A stretch of 64,000 bases of DNA from Actinomadura opuntiae (GCF_030283205.1 NZ_JASNWF010000005.1:124001-188000); one strand, 5' to 3'; shown: positions 8,331 through 15,689, counted from the stretch's first letter. Translations and numbers: made by a program. The notes: generated by a model from the letters alone, not told the origin.

Positions 8331-8591
8331 CCGCCGAGCTGACCACCGAGACCCGCGAGCTGCTCGCCGCGCTCCGCGACATGCTGCGACGTGCCGGAGC
8401 CCGCCGACCGCGACGGCTGGGGCGCCCGCGCGGCCGTGCGCCGCAACCGTACGGCCCTGGTCATCGGGACCCTGAACGCCGTGGTGAACGGCGCCGCGAG
8501 CGTCTCGACCGCCGCGCGGATGCTCCGCGAGGACCTCGCCGAGCCGCTCGACTACGTCACCAAGGACGAGCGCGGGGAGGTGCTCCGATGA
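8327..8591 (+). pseudogene. Small AICE protein gene interrupted by a frameshift near 8385
   Basis: The ATG at 8327 has a good ribosome site (GGGAGGG) and overlaps the previous stop (ATGA). It begins MTAELTTETRELLAALRDML. The natural continuation, VPEPADRDGWGARAAVRRN to the stop at 8591, lies in another frame from about 8388. The interval of 265 bp is one base too long. The second part ends with an ATGA overlap to the next gene, as expected of an intact coupled cistron. Without a shift, the first frame stays open to 9385 and would make an Arg-rich fusion to the DUF2637 protein. An indel, a sequencing error or a programmed frameshift are all possible. Confidence 0.6.
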
Positions 8592-9385
8592 AGGTCTCTG
8601 CGATCCGGGCGAGCACGGCCGCGGTCGTCGTCGGTATCGGCGCCATCGCCGCCTACGTCTCCTACCGTCACGCGCTGGACGTGGCGCGGGCGCACGGCGA
8701 GCCGGGCAGCACCGGCCGCCTGGTCCCGCTCACCATCGACGGCCTCGTCTACGTCGCCAGCATGGTGCTGCTGGACGCGGCCCGCCGCGGCGCCCCTGTG
8801 CCGTTCCTGGCGCGTCCCGCGCTGGCCCTGGGCATCGGGGCGACGGTCGCGGTCAACGTCTTGCACGGCATCGCTCACGGCCCGGTGGGTGCGGTCATCG
8901 CGGCGTGGCCGGCGGTCACGCTCGTGGTCGTCGTCGAGCTGCTCATGGGGATGATCCGGCGCGGCCGGGCGGCCGAGCCCGCCGAGGACCTCGCCGCGCT
9001 CGAGGCCGAGGCGATCGAGGACGCCGAGCCGGTGGACGACGTCCCGGACGAGTACGCGCTCAAGGCGGCCGAGCCCGACGCCGTGGCGCTGCCGTGGTGG
9101 CCGCTGCCAGAGCTGGAGACCGTACCCGTGCCCGTACCCGAGCGGGACGGCCGGACGGCCGAGGACGACGACCAGGCGCTCGAGGGCGAGGCCTCCGACG
9201 ACGACCCGGAGGCGGGTGTGCCCGACGTACCCGCCGACGTACTCGCGCGGGCTCGGGAGGAGTTCGCCGAGCACCTGCAGAGCGGCCGCATTCCGGGCGT
9301 CCGGCCGATCCGCGAGGCCCTCGGCTGCGGCCAGGCCCGCGCACAGCAGGTACGCGACTACCTCGCCGTACTCGCCACCAAGTAA
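8588..9385 (+). CDS. DUF2637 membrane protein with cytoplasmic tail (Spd-like)
   Basis: This 265-residue protein has about four transmembrane segments in the first 120 residues (AAVVVGIGAIAAYVSY, LTIDGLVYVASMVLLD, ALALGIGATVAVNVL, AVIAAWPAVTLVVVVELL), which is the DUF2637 pattern found in AICEs and linear plasmids. An acidic linker follows, then a small C-terminal helical domain (ADVLARAREEFAEHLQSGRIP) resembling a winged helix. It may help intramycelial spread or anchor DNA at the membrane; this is inferred from its place among spd/tra genes. The ATG at 8588 has GGGGAGG seven bases upstream. Confidence 0.8.
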   Translation: MKVSAIRASTAAVVVGIGAIAAYVSYRHALDVARAHGEPGSTGRLVPLTIDGLVYVASMVLLDAARRGAPVPFLARPALALGIGATVAVNVLHGIAHGPVGAVIAAWPAVTLVVVVELLMGMIRRGRAAEPAEDLAALEAEAIEDAEPVDDVPDEYALKAAEPDAVALPWWPLPELETVPVPVPERDGRTAEDDDQALEGEASDDDPEAGVPDVPADVLARAREEFAEHLQSGRIPGVRPIREALGCGQARAQQVRDYLAVLATK

Positions 9386-9397
9386 CGCCCCTGACCT

Positions 9398-9436
9398 GGC
9401 CCCGGGCGCTCATCGACCAAGACGCCGCCCGGGGCC
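9398..9436 (+). promoter_or_regulatory. Leader hairpin before the 9467 gene
   Basis: An 11-bp perfect inverted repeat, GGCCCCGGGCG (9398-9408) and CGCCCGGGGCC (9426-9436), has a 17-nt loop. It follows the DUF2637 stop by 12 nt and ends 30 nt before the next ATG, with the ribosome site GAAGGAAG in between. It could end some upstream transcripts or act as a leader structure. There is no U-tract. Confidence 0.6.
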
Positions 9437-9466
9437 GGGCTCCCTCACACAGAAGGAAGTTCCATC

Positions 9467-9715
9467 ATGTCCCCTCGCAGGAGTACGCGGCGAGTACGCC
9501 GTACCCGGCGGACGCGACGGCGCCCGACCGTGCTCGATCTGCTGATGCTCGCGGGCATCGTCGGCGGTGGGGTGTACCTGCTGCTGACGTACCTGCTCGC
9601 CGCCCCTGTACCCGTCGCGTCGGGCGCCGGGCTGATCGGCGCCGGCTTCTACATCGGGGCCAACGTGCGGACGCCGCGGTTCCGGTCGCCGATCACCTGG
9701 AGGCGGCCCCGGTGA
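9467..9715 (+). CDS. Small membrane protein, Spd-like
   Basis: This 82-residue protein starts with an Arg-rich cytoplasmic stretch (RRVRRTRRTRRRPT). Two hydrophobic helices follow (LDLLMLAGIVGGGVYLLLTYLL and VASGAGLIGAGFYIGANV) and then a basic tail. The size and topology fit the small spread proteins encoded beside traB in actinomycete elements, which assist distribution of transferred DNA through septa. The assignment rests on topology and position rather than sequence identity. Its TGA overlaps the GTG of the next gene. Confidence 0.65.
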   Translation: MSPRRSTRRVRRTRRTRRRPTVLDLLMLAGIVGGGVYLLLTYLLAAPVPVASGAGLIGAGFYIGANVRTPRFRSPITWRRPR

Positions 9716-10029
9716 GCCGTGACCGCAACATCGACGAGTTGGCGACGGTGCAGTTCACCGGGTCGCTGACGTCGGCGTTCCACCTCTACAGCGAGGAGCT
9801 GTTTGTGCTGGCGCGGCGCTGGCAGTTCGAGCTGGACATGGCCGCGGTGGACGCGCAGGCGGCCATGGAGTCGCTGCACGGGCACCCGCTGCTGTTCGGG
9901 CTGGACGCCAAGCTCAAGGCCCGCCGGGTCGCCAAACGGCTGCGGCGGGCGCAGAACCTCGCGCACGGCCTGGCGGAGGAAGCCCGCCAGTTCGAGCGCT
10001 CCTACCGACACCACTTCCTGGGGAGGTGA
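9712..10029 (+). CDS. Helical AICE protein, paralogue A of a tandem pair
   Basis: This 105-residue soluble, largely helical protein starts at GTG 9712, overlapping the previous stop, with GGAGG at 9699-9703. It shares layout with the next gene: an opening (D)EL/KLSEL segment, a central amphipathic helix, a basic LKARRVAKRLRRA or RAKLVSRHLKRA segment and an ending near F-x3-YR-x2-F. The two are likely duplicates. Function is unknown; position just upstream of traB suggests a transfer accessory role. Confidence 0.7.
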   Translation: MSRDRNIDELATVQFTGSLTSAFHLYSEELFVLARRWQFELDMAAVDAQAAMESLHGHPLLFGLDAKLKARRVAKRLRRAQNLAHGLAEEARQFERSYRHHFLGR

Positions 10030-10033
10030 GCCG

Positions 10034-10402
10034 ATGGCATCAGGAGAGCGCAGGCTCGACAAGCTGAGCGAGCTGCACTTCCGCGGGCAGGTCGGCCGGG
10101 CCGTCGCCGAGTACGCCAAGGGCACGCAGCGGTTCGCGCACGACATGGCCGCCGAGCTCGACACCTCCGCCGAGGCGGCACGGTCGGCGATGTGGAAGGT
10201 CCGCAAGCAGGTGCCGACGCTGCGGGTCGCGGAGGTGTGGGTCCGCGCCAAGCTGGTGTCCCGCCACCTCAAGCGGGCCCGTGACCTGTGCCAGGGCATC
10301 AGCGCCGAAGCGGTGAAGTTCAACATCACCTACCGGCGCGAGTTCCTCGACATCGACGACCGCGGCGGCCGCCACCACGGCGGCGGGGATGTGAGCCTGT
10401 GA
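10034..10402 (+). CDS. Helical AICE protein, paralogue B of a tandem pair
   Basis: This 122-residue relative of the preceding protein has a basic middle (RAKLVSRHLKRARDL) matching LKARRVAKRLRRAQNL in paralogue A, and similar aromatic endings (FNITYRREFL and FERSYRHHFL). It begins at 10034, 4 bp after the previous stop, with GGGAGG upstream. Its TGA overlaps the ATG of the translocase by one base (TGATG), so the pair is co-translated with traB. A role as a partner of the translocase is inferred. Confidence 0.7.
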   Translation: MASGERRLDKLSELHFRGQVGRAVAEYAKGTQRFAHDMAAELDTSAEAARSAMWKVRKQVPTLRVAEVWVRAKLVSRHLKRARDLCQGISAEAVKFNITYRREFLDIDDRGGRHHGGGDVSL

Positions 10403-12435
10403 TGGCCAAGAAGCAGACGCTCGAGCTGGCCGGCGACGCGACCGCGGAGCGGATCGTGGTCGCCGCGGTGTCGCGGATCGGGGTGCTGGTGCCGCCGTGG
10501 GCGCTGCTGGCGCTGCTGTTCGTGGTCGCCGCGGTCTCTCACGCCCGGTGGGGCGCCCCGCCGGCGGTGACGTGGGTGGCGATGTTCGGCGCGCTGGCGT
10601 CGGTGGCGCTGGCGGCGCTGACCTGGTTCGTCTCGCACACCCGCGGGCTGATCGGGCGCGCGCACTCCACCGTGTCGACCGGCGGCGGGGGCCTGTGGTT
10701 CACGGTCGCGACCATCACCGGCCCGACGCAGGGGTTCACGCTCGGGGCGTGGTTCTTCGCCGGCGGCGCCGTCGCGGTCGCGTGGAACATCCGCGCCGTG
10801 ATCCGCCGCGGGAACCTCGACGACGACCGGCACCCCGACCCGCTCGGCCGCACGTTCGACCAGGCCAAGGAAGCGTTCGGGCTCAAGGGCGCGTCGGTGC
10901 GGACGACCGAGGTGTCCGAGCACGCCATCAAGGGGCGGCTGCAGCTCCCGCCCGGGGAGAAGACCCCGGCGGACGTGCTGAAGAAGGTCGACGCGATCGA
11001 GGGCGGGCTGCGGTTCCCGCCCGGGTCGGTGGTGCTGGCCGGCGACGAGGACGACCACTCACGGATGCACGTCACGGTCACCGACCCGCGGGTGATGAAG
11101 CGCCCGATCCCGTGGGCGGGCCCGTACCGGCCGGGCGGGTCGATCGCCGAGGCGCTGCGCATCGGGGTCTACCAGGACATGAACCCGGTGCTGCCCGTGC
11201 TCGTCGACGGGCACCTGCAGATCATGGGGCAGTCCGGCGCCGGTAAGTCCATCGGCGGGTGCTGGAACTTCTGCGCGGAGATCATGACCCGCCACGACGC
11301 CGCGATCTTCGCGGTTGACCTGGCCAAGGACGCGCAGACGTTCGGGCCGATGCGCGGCGGGCTGCACCGGTTCATCACCACCAAGTCCGAGCTGGTGGAG
11401 TTCATCCGCGCCCTGCACAAGAAGGTCCCCCAGCGGACCAAGTGGCTCGCCGAACACGGCTACCAGAAGTGGCAGCAGGGATGCGGGCTGACGTTCTGGA
11501 TCATCTGGATCGAGGAAGCCGCCAAGGTGTTCGACGAGCTCGGCTCCAAGGACGAGGAGAAGCTCCTGCAGATCGTCAAGGAGCTGCGCTCGGCCGGCGG
11601 CCGGATCGTCATGAGCCTGCAGCGCAGCGACTACTCGCAGATGCCGACGATCGCGCGCGGGCAGCTCGGGAAAATGTGCTTCGGGGTCGCCGACTCCGAC
11701 GACGCATCGTTCGGGCTCAGCGAGCGGCAGAAGGAAGCGGGGGCGTCGCCGGAGCTGTGGGGCGAGCATCAGCCCGGGATGGCGTACCTGGACGTCCCTG
11801 GCGTCCCTGAGACGCACTACGCGGTGCCGCTGCGCACCTACGCGTGGGGCGACACCGACCGGGCCGCGAACGCGGCCATGAGGGCGCACGTCGCGCAGTG
11901 GCCGGCGGCGGGCAAGACCGTGGACGAGTTCACCGCGGCGCTGTCCAGCACGCTGGTGCACCCGCCGATCCCGCTGCAGCCCGTCCCCGACGAGCCGCCC
12001 GCCGGCGAGGTCGACGACGACCAGGACGACGACGCCGGCGACGCGGTCAGCGAGTACCAGACCGAGCCCGACCCGGACCCGTCGATCGTCGCGGGCCCCG
12101 ACGACGAGGTGACCGAGCCGACCGGAGACGAGGCCGCCCGGTTCGTCATCCCCGAGCCGACCGGCACCAAGATGAGCCCTCCGGCGGCGCGGGGCCTGGT
12201 GCACGACTGGCTGCGGCACCGCGCCCAGACCGGGCGGCTGACGTTCACCGCGGCGGACCCGGAGCTGATGCTGGTCCGCGACGCCACCGGGAACTCCTCC
12301 CGCGGCTGGTCGTACAAGGTGCTGCGCGAGCTGGTCGACCGCGGGGTGCTGGACGAGGACGACTCGGAGGCCACGACCCGGTACACCATCGCCGATCTCG
12401 CGCCGCTGGACGGCCGGGAGCCGGTCACCGTCTGA
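10402..12435 (+). CDS. traB: TraB-like conjugal DNA translocase (FtsK/SpoIIIE family)
   Basis: This 677-residue protein is the key transfer enzyme. Residues about 25-130 hold three or four transmembrane helices. The motor domain has a Walker A GQSGAGKS (276-283) and a Walker B WIIWIEEAAK (about 365-374), with a downstream SLQRSDY segment typical of FtsK-like motors. An acidic linker (about 535-585) leads to a C-terminal winged-helix-like domain (about 595-670) that in TraB proteins reads 8-bp TRS repeats at the clt. TraB hexamers pump double-stranded DNA between cells, so no relaxase is needed. A strong terminator and a field of 8-bp repeats follow immediately. Confidence 0.92.
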   Translation: MAKKQTLELAGDATAERIVVAAVSRIGVLVPPWALLALLFVVAAVSHARWGAPPAVTWVAMFGALASVALAALTWFVSHTRGLIGRAHSTVSTGGGGLWFTVATITGPTQGFTLGAWFFAGGAVAVAWNIRAVIRRGNLDDDRHPDPLGRTFDQAKEAFGLKGASVRTTEVSEHAIKGRLQLPPGEKTPADVLKKVDAIEGGLRFPPGSVVLAGDEDDHSRMHVTVTDPRVMKRPIPWAGPYRPGGSIAEALRIGVYQDMNPVLPVLVDGHLQIMGQSGAGKSIGGCWNFCAEIMTRHDAAIFAVDLAKDAQTFGPMRGGLHRFITTKSELVEFIRALHKKVPQRTKWLAEHGYQKWQQGCGLTFWIIWIEEAAKVFDELGSKDEEKLLQIVKELRSAGGRIVMSLQRSDYSQMPTIARGQLGKMCFGVADSDDASFGLSERQKEAGASPELWGEHQPGMAYLDVPGVPETHYAVPLRTYAWGDTDRAANAAMRAHVAQWPAAGKTVDEFTAALSSTLVHPPIPLQPVPDEPPAGEVDDDQDDDAGDAVSEYQTEPDPDPSIVAGPDDEVTEPTGDEAARFVIPEPTGTKMSPPAARGLVHDWLRHRAQTGRLTFTAADPELMLVRDATGNSSRGWSYKVLRELVDRGVLDEDDSEATTRYTIADLAPLDGREPVTV

Positions 12436-12445
12436 CCCGTCCAGC

Positions 12446-12488
12446 CGAGAGCCCCCGCCCGCGTCACGTGACCGGGTGGGGGCTCTCG
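12446..12488 (+). terminator. Terminator after traB
   Basis: Arms CGAGAGCCCCC (12446-12456) and GGGGGCTCTCG (12478-12488) form a perfect 11-bp stem that can extend inward by GCCC/GGGT. It starts 11 bp after the traB stop. The loop contains GTCACGTGAC, a palindrome built on the same GTCACG word as the adjacent repeats. Confidence 0.75.
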
Positions 12489-12537
12489 CGTGTGTACGGC
12501 TGCGCGCGGGTGGCTGCACGCCCGCTTAGATGATCTT

Positions 12538-12664
12538 GTCACGCGGGTGTCACGCGGACGCGTCACGCGGGTGTCACGGGCACCTGTCACGCGCCCGTGA
12601 CACCCGCGCTGACCTGTAACTCCCTCCCCCAACCCCCGCCCGCGTCACGCAGGGGCGTCACGAC
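12538..12664. repeat. GTCACG-type 8-bp repeats, candidate clt (TraB recognition) locus
   Basis: The word GTCACGSG occurs at 12538, 12549, 12562, 12573 and 12586. Spacings alternate 11 and 13 bp, giving a 24-bp period. Further GTCACG copies lie at 12644 and 12657, one inverted at 12596-12601, and GTCACGTGAC at 12463. In studied actinomycete plasmids the cis-acting transfer locus is a set of 8-bp TRS repeats beside traB and bound by the TraB winged helix. The position and form here match. The repeats also lie just downstream of the convergent small regulator gene. Confidence 0.6.
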
Positions 12665-12909
12665 TTGGGGGGCCGGCCGCCCTTCCGTGAGCGGCGCTCG
12701 GCGAGTTCCTCGTCCGCGCGTGCGAGGTCGGCGCGGTCCTGGTCGTCGCCGTGAGCCTCGATGTCGGCGCGCACGTGCTCGAGCAGCCGCGCGGTTCGGT
12801 TGCTGCCGAGGCGTGTGCTGACGCGTCCGAAGGCGTCCCACATGGGGCGGGGGATGCGGAACCGCGTGATGTACGTCTGGCCCTCGGCGTTGCTGGTCTC
12901 GTCGCCCAT
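12658..12909 (-). CDS. Small ribbon-helix-helix-like DNA-binding regulator
   Basis: This 83-residue protein opens with a strand-like segment (QTYITRFRIPRPMWDAF) followed by two helices (RVSTRLGSNRTARLLEHVRADIEAH), the pattern of ribbon-helix-helix regulators. The C-terminus is charged (GGRPPKS). The start at 12909 has GGAGAGG upstream. It faces the gene at 13022 across a region with three copies of TGTTCCTACG, which are its likely operators. It may autoregulate and repress the divergent operon. Confidence 0.65.
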   Translation of the reverse strand: MGDETSNAEGQTYITRFRIPRPMWDAFGRVSTRLGSNRTARLLEHVRADIEAHGDDQDRADLARADEELAERRSRKGGRPPKS

Positions 12910-12924
12910 GCCGTGATCCTCTCC

Positions 12925-12993
12925 GTGTTCCTACGGGGATTCTGGCACAGAGTATTGCGTAGGAACACAGTTGCCTATTACTCTGTTCCTACG
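12925..12993. promoter_or_regulatory. Divergent operator region with three TGTTCCTACG boxes
   Basis: GTGTTCCTACG (12925-12935) and its inverse CGTAGGAACAC (12958-12968) form an 11-bp perfect inverted repeat. A third copy, TGTTCCTACG, is at 12984-12993. The region separates the ribbon-helix-helix gene (minus) from the SWIM-domain gene (plus) and includes AT-richer promoter-like sequence (TTGCCTATTACT). Autoregulation by the neighbour is inferred. Confidence 0.65.
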
Positions 12994-13021
12994 CGGTTAG
13001 GCGAGTGAGGGGAACAGGAAC

Positions 13022-13435
13022 ATGGCGAAGCGGACGGCGATCAAGACGGCGAACACCTGCCGCCGGTGCCGCGCCCTGCTCTCGGCCGACCGCTCCGTTG
13101 CCCGCGGCTACGGCGACCGCTGCTGGCGCGAGAAGCGCCGCGAGGACGCCGAGCGCCAGGCCCTCGCCACCGCGACCGCCGCCGTCGACGTCTCCGCGTT
13201 CGCCGACGGCTCCCGCGTCCTGGACAAGGCCGAGCAGCTCATCCTCGACGGCGCGATCGTCCCCCTTCGCCACGAGGGCGCCTACCTCGCCAACGGGTCG
13301 GACGGCGTCTCGACCTACTACGTCGACACCATCGAGAACAGCTGCACGTGCAAGGCAGGGCAGCGCCTCGGCCGCTGCAACCACCTCGTGGCGGCCAACA
13401 TCCTCGACCACACCGCCGCGCTCCTCGCGGCCTGA
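13022..13435 (+). CDS. DUF6011-like plus SWIM zinc-finger protein
   Basis: This 137-residue protein has an N-terminal CRRCRALLSADRSVARGYGDRCW segment, like the short zinc-binding DUF6011 found on actinomycete elements and phages. The C-terminus is a SWIM-type finger (CTCKAGQRLGRCNH, C-x-C-x8-C-x-H). Both are expected to bind zinc and SWIM domains often bind DNA or protein. Function is unknown. The start has AGGGGAACAGG upstream. It is the first gene of a short plus-strand operon under the boxes at 12925-12993. Confidence 0.75.
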   Translation: MAKRTAIKTANTCRRCRALLSADRSVARGYGDRCWREKRREDAERQALATATAAVDVSAFADGSRVLDKAEQLILDGAIVPLRHEGAYLANGSDGVSTYYVDTIENSCTCKAGQRLGRCNHLVAANILDHTAALLAA

Positions 13436-13461
13436 CCACGTCCCCCGCCGTCCCATAAGGC

Positions 13462-13498
13462 GGGCCCGGACGCAGCGACTCCACCGCTGGCCGGGCCC
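13462..13498 (+). promoter_or_regulatory. Leader hairpin before the 13525 gene
   Basis: GGGCCCGG (13462-13469) pairs with CCGGGCCC (13491-13498), with an inner CAGCG/CGCTG stem. Sequence and layout resemble the hairpin at 7655-7691 (both contain GGCCCCGGACGC or GGCCCGGACGC), and both are followed within 20-30 nt by a purine-rich ribosome site and ATG. Confidence 0.6.
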
Positions 13499-13524
13499 TG
13501 AACCGGACAGAGAGGTCCGATCTG

Positions 13525-13707
13525 ATGCACCACCTTACGGACGCCGCCGAGCTCGAAGCGCGAGTGGACGAGCTGTCCGCCCGGCTCGACCGCGTCGCGG
13601 AGATCCTCGGCGACATGCTGGCCGAGGTCCTCGCCGCGCGACCGGCCCACCCGACCGGGCGCCGTCACCTGCAGGCGGTCCCCGCCGGGCCGGAGGCGGG
13701 CGCGTGA
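13525..13707 (+). CDS. Short coiled-coil AICE protein A
   Basis: This 60-residue protein has an amphipathic heptad-like helix (LEARVDELSARLDRVAEIL) and ends with GRRHLQAVPAG. The next gene product has the same build and a near-identical tail (GRRRHLHAVPDL). It begins after a leader hairpin with AGAGAGG as ribosome site. Its TGA overlaps the next GTG. Function unknown; the helix suggests self-association or pairing with protein B. Confidence 0.65.
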   Translation: MHHLTDAAELEARVDELSARLDRVAEILGDMLAEVLAARPAHPTGRRHLQAVPAGPEAGA

Positions 13708-13967
13708 GCGAGCAGACGATCGCCGAGCAGCTCGAGCTGGCCCAACTGCTCGGGCAGATGGAGCGCATCGCCGAGCAGATCGGCGACATCAACCTCACCC
13801 TGAGGGACGTCGTCAAGGTCATGCGGATGCAGACCGAGCTGCTGACCTCCGACCCGCTTCCCGCGGCCGCCACCGAGGCGCCCTCGGTCCCGGCACCACG
13901 GGGCCGCCGCCGTCATCTGCACGCGGTCCCCGATCTCGCCCCGGAGGCCGAGCGCTTCGCACGCTGA
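13704..13967 (+). CDS. Short coiled-coil AICE protein B
   Basis: This 87-residue protein starts at GTG 13704 (GTGA overlap). It has a long helix (IAEQLELAQLLGQMERIAEQIGDI) and the tail RRRHLHAVPDL shared with protein A. They look like diverged duplicates. A strong terminator follows at 14057-14090. Function is unknown. Confidence 0.65.
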   Translation: MSEQTIAEQLELAQLLGQMERIAEQIGDINLTLRDVVKVMRMQTELLTSDPLPAAATEAPSVPAPRGRRRHLHAVPDLAPEAERFAR

Positions 13968-14056
13968 GCCCCCCAGGGACCTCACAAACCCTCCAGCAGG
14001 ACGGCCCGCACTTCTCGGCACGGGTGCGGGTCTTCCGCGTGCCTGAGAACGAGACT

Positions 14057-14090
14057 GGGCCCCGCCCCCAGGAAGGTAGGGGCGAGGCCC
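14057..14090. terminator. Bidirectional terminator between convergent AICE operons
   Basis: GGGCCCCGCCCC (14057-14068) and GGGGCGAGGCCC (14079-14090) form a 12-bp stem with one mismatch and a 10-nt loop. A smaller hairpin, CCCGCAC/GTGCGGG, lies just upstream (about 14008-14029). It separates the plus operon ending at 13967 from the minus operon ending at 14110. Confidence 0.75.
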
Positions 14091-14109
14091 GGTGCATCGC
14101 ATGTCCAGA

Positions 14110-14418
14110 CTAGACCGGCTCCGCGCCGTGCCGCGCGGCGATCTCGTTGATCCTCTCGGCCGCCTTGAAGTCCAGCTCGGTCACCACGTCCCCAGAGGTG
14201 TGCGTGGTCATCGAGAAGTGCAGCCGGTCCCACCGGATATCGATGTCCGGCCGGTGCTCCAGCTCGATCGCCGCGGCAGCGACCTCAGCCACGATCCGCA
14301 TCGCGACGTCGTACTCGACCGCGAAAGAGCGGTGAATCTCGGCCGTGTCGCCGGCCCATCCGGTGTCCGCCAGTCGCGCGGTGACCTGGTCGGCAGTGAG
14401 GGGCGTCCTGAGCGTCAC
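14110..14418 (-). CDS. Pterin-4a-carbinolamine dehydratase family protein
   Basis: This 102-residue protein matches the PhhB/DCoH fold: IHRSFAVEYDVAMRIV, then EHRPDIDIRWDRLHFSMTTHTSGDVV with the conserved active-site region (EHRPDI, HxSGDVT-like). In metabolism it dehydrates 4a-hydroxytetrahydrobiopterin; homologues also act as dimerisation cofactors of regulators. The GTG at 14418 overlaps the stop of the XRE regulator (GTGA) with GGAGGA upstream, so the two are made together. Carriage on an AICE beside a regulator hints at a regulatory partner role, which is inferred. Confidence 0.85.
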   Translation of the reverse strand: MTLRTPLTADQVTARLADTGWAGDTAEIHRSFAVEYDVAMRIVAEVAAAAIELEHRPDIDIRWDRLHFSMTTHTSGDVVTELDFKAAERINEIAARHGAEPV

Positions 14419-15689
14419 GTGTGTCCTCCAAGGGGCGCGAGCATCTCCGAGAGCGCCCGGCCGGGCCGCTCTCGCGCCCACGGTCTCATGCGTGCCTGCA
14501 GCCCTTGCAGCTCGCGTCGCATCCGTACCGAGCCGGTCGCCTCCGCCGCCTGGACGACCTCCCCAGCGATCGTCACGGCCCGCTCGGGTTCCCGGGCGAG
14601 GGCGTACGCCTGCGCCTGCCGGGCCTGGAACACCCCGACGTCGCGGCGCGCGCCGGCGGCCGCCAGCTCCGGCATGATCCTTTCCCAGATCGTGAGCGCG
14701 TCCTCGGCCCGGCCGAGCCGTACGAGGCAGGTCGCGCGCTGGATACCGAGGTAGTGCGGAGTCAGGCACGCCGTGCCCCACGGATAGTCGTCGTCCACCT
14801 GGTCGACCAGAGCGGCGGCCTCGTCCAGCAGCCGGGCGCACTCGTCCGCCGCGTCGTCGTCAGCGACCAGGGAAGCGCCGTGCGCGGCCTGCTGCAGCGC
14901 CAACACCCGAACCTTGGGCGTGAGGGCGTCCTCGTGGACCAGGGCGGCGCCGGCGAGGTCCTGGACGCCGGGCCCGTCGAGGAGATCGGCGTGCAGCATC
15001 GCCTTGTTGTGCAGCGCGAACGCCACAAGCTGGGGATCATGCGAGCGGTGCGCGCGCTCGAGCATCAGGTCGTGCCAGTACACCGACCGGTTGATGTCGC
15101 CGCCGTCTTGATAGAGCCAGCCGAGGAACGCGGCGTACCCGGCCGCCAGCGACCACAGCCGCGGCCGCACTGTCCCGCGCGCGGTGTTCGCCAGATCGCA
15201 CAGCAGGTCGTACTGGGCGAGCGCGGTGGGGATGAGGCGGAGCGGCCCAAGGTAGCGATCGGCGCGGTAGTGGCCGGCGAGCTGCTCGGCGAAGTAGTCC
15301 GCCAGCTCGGGCGCGACCGGTCCGGCGGGCCGCCGAGGCACAGCCACCCCGGCGGCCGCGGTGAGCAGCAGGGCATCACGACGGGCGAAGGATCCGCGCG
15401 CCTCGCTCCCGAACAGGTCGGCCTCGGTCTTGCCGGTGACGCGGGCGTACAGCGGCCGGTAGATCGGGCCGGGGACGCAGTCGCCGCGCTCCCACTGCTG
15501 GATCATCTTGGCCAGGCTCGTCACGGCGGGCAGACCGTCCGCGTCCGCGCCGGCGGCGCCGCGCAGCAGGATCGCCCACTTCGCACGCGAGTACCTCGCG
15601 CGGCCGTACTTATCTCGCGGTTCCTCGCGCAGCCTGCGCAGCCGCGCACCGATCGCGACCGCGACCGGGTTCCTCTCGGCGGTGGACAT
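14415..15689 (-). CDS. XRE-family regulator with C-terminal TPR-like repeats
   Basis: This 424-residue protein has an N-terminal Cro/CI-type HTH (residues about 8-90, with an insertion; ending in MIQQWERGDCVPGP) and a long helical TPR-like region. This build resembles actinomycete regulators that bind peptide or small signals. It is co-translated with the pterin dehydratase-like protein and divergent from the four-gene operon at 15834. It may control that operon. Length is normal for this class. Confidence 0.8.
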   Translation of the reverse strand: MSTAERNPVAVAIGARLRRLREEPRDKYGRARYSRAKWAILLRGAAGADADGLPAVTSLAKMIQQWERGDCVPGPIYRPLYARVTGKTEADLFGSEARGSFARRDALLLTAAAGVAVPRRPAGPVAPELADYFAEQLAGHYRADRYLGPLRLIPTALAQYDLLCDLANTARGTVRPRLWSLAAGYAAFLGWLYQDGGDINRSVYWHDLMLERAHRSHDPQLVAFALHNKAMLHADLLDGPGVQDLAGAALVHEDALTPKVRVLALQQAAHGASLVADDDAADECARLLDEAAALVDQVDDDYPWGTACLTPHYLGIQRATCLVRLGRAEDALTIWERIMPELAAAGARRDVGVFQARQAQAYALAREPERAVTIAGEVVQAAEATGSVRMRRELQGLQARMRPWARERPGRALSEMLAPLGGHT

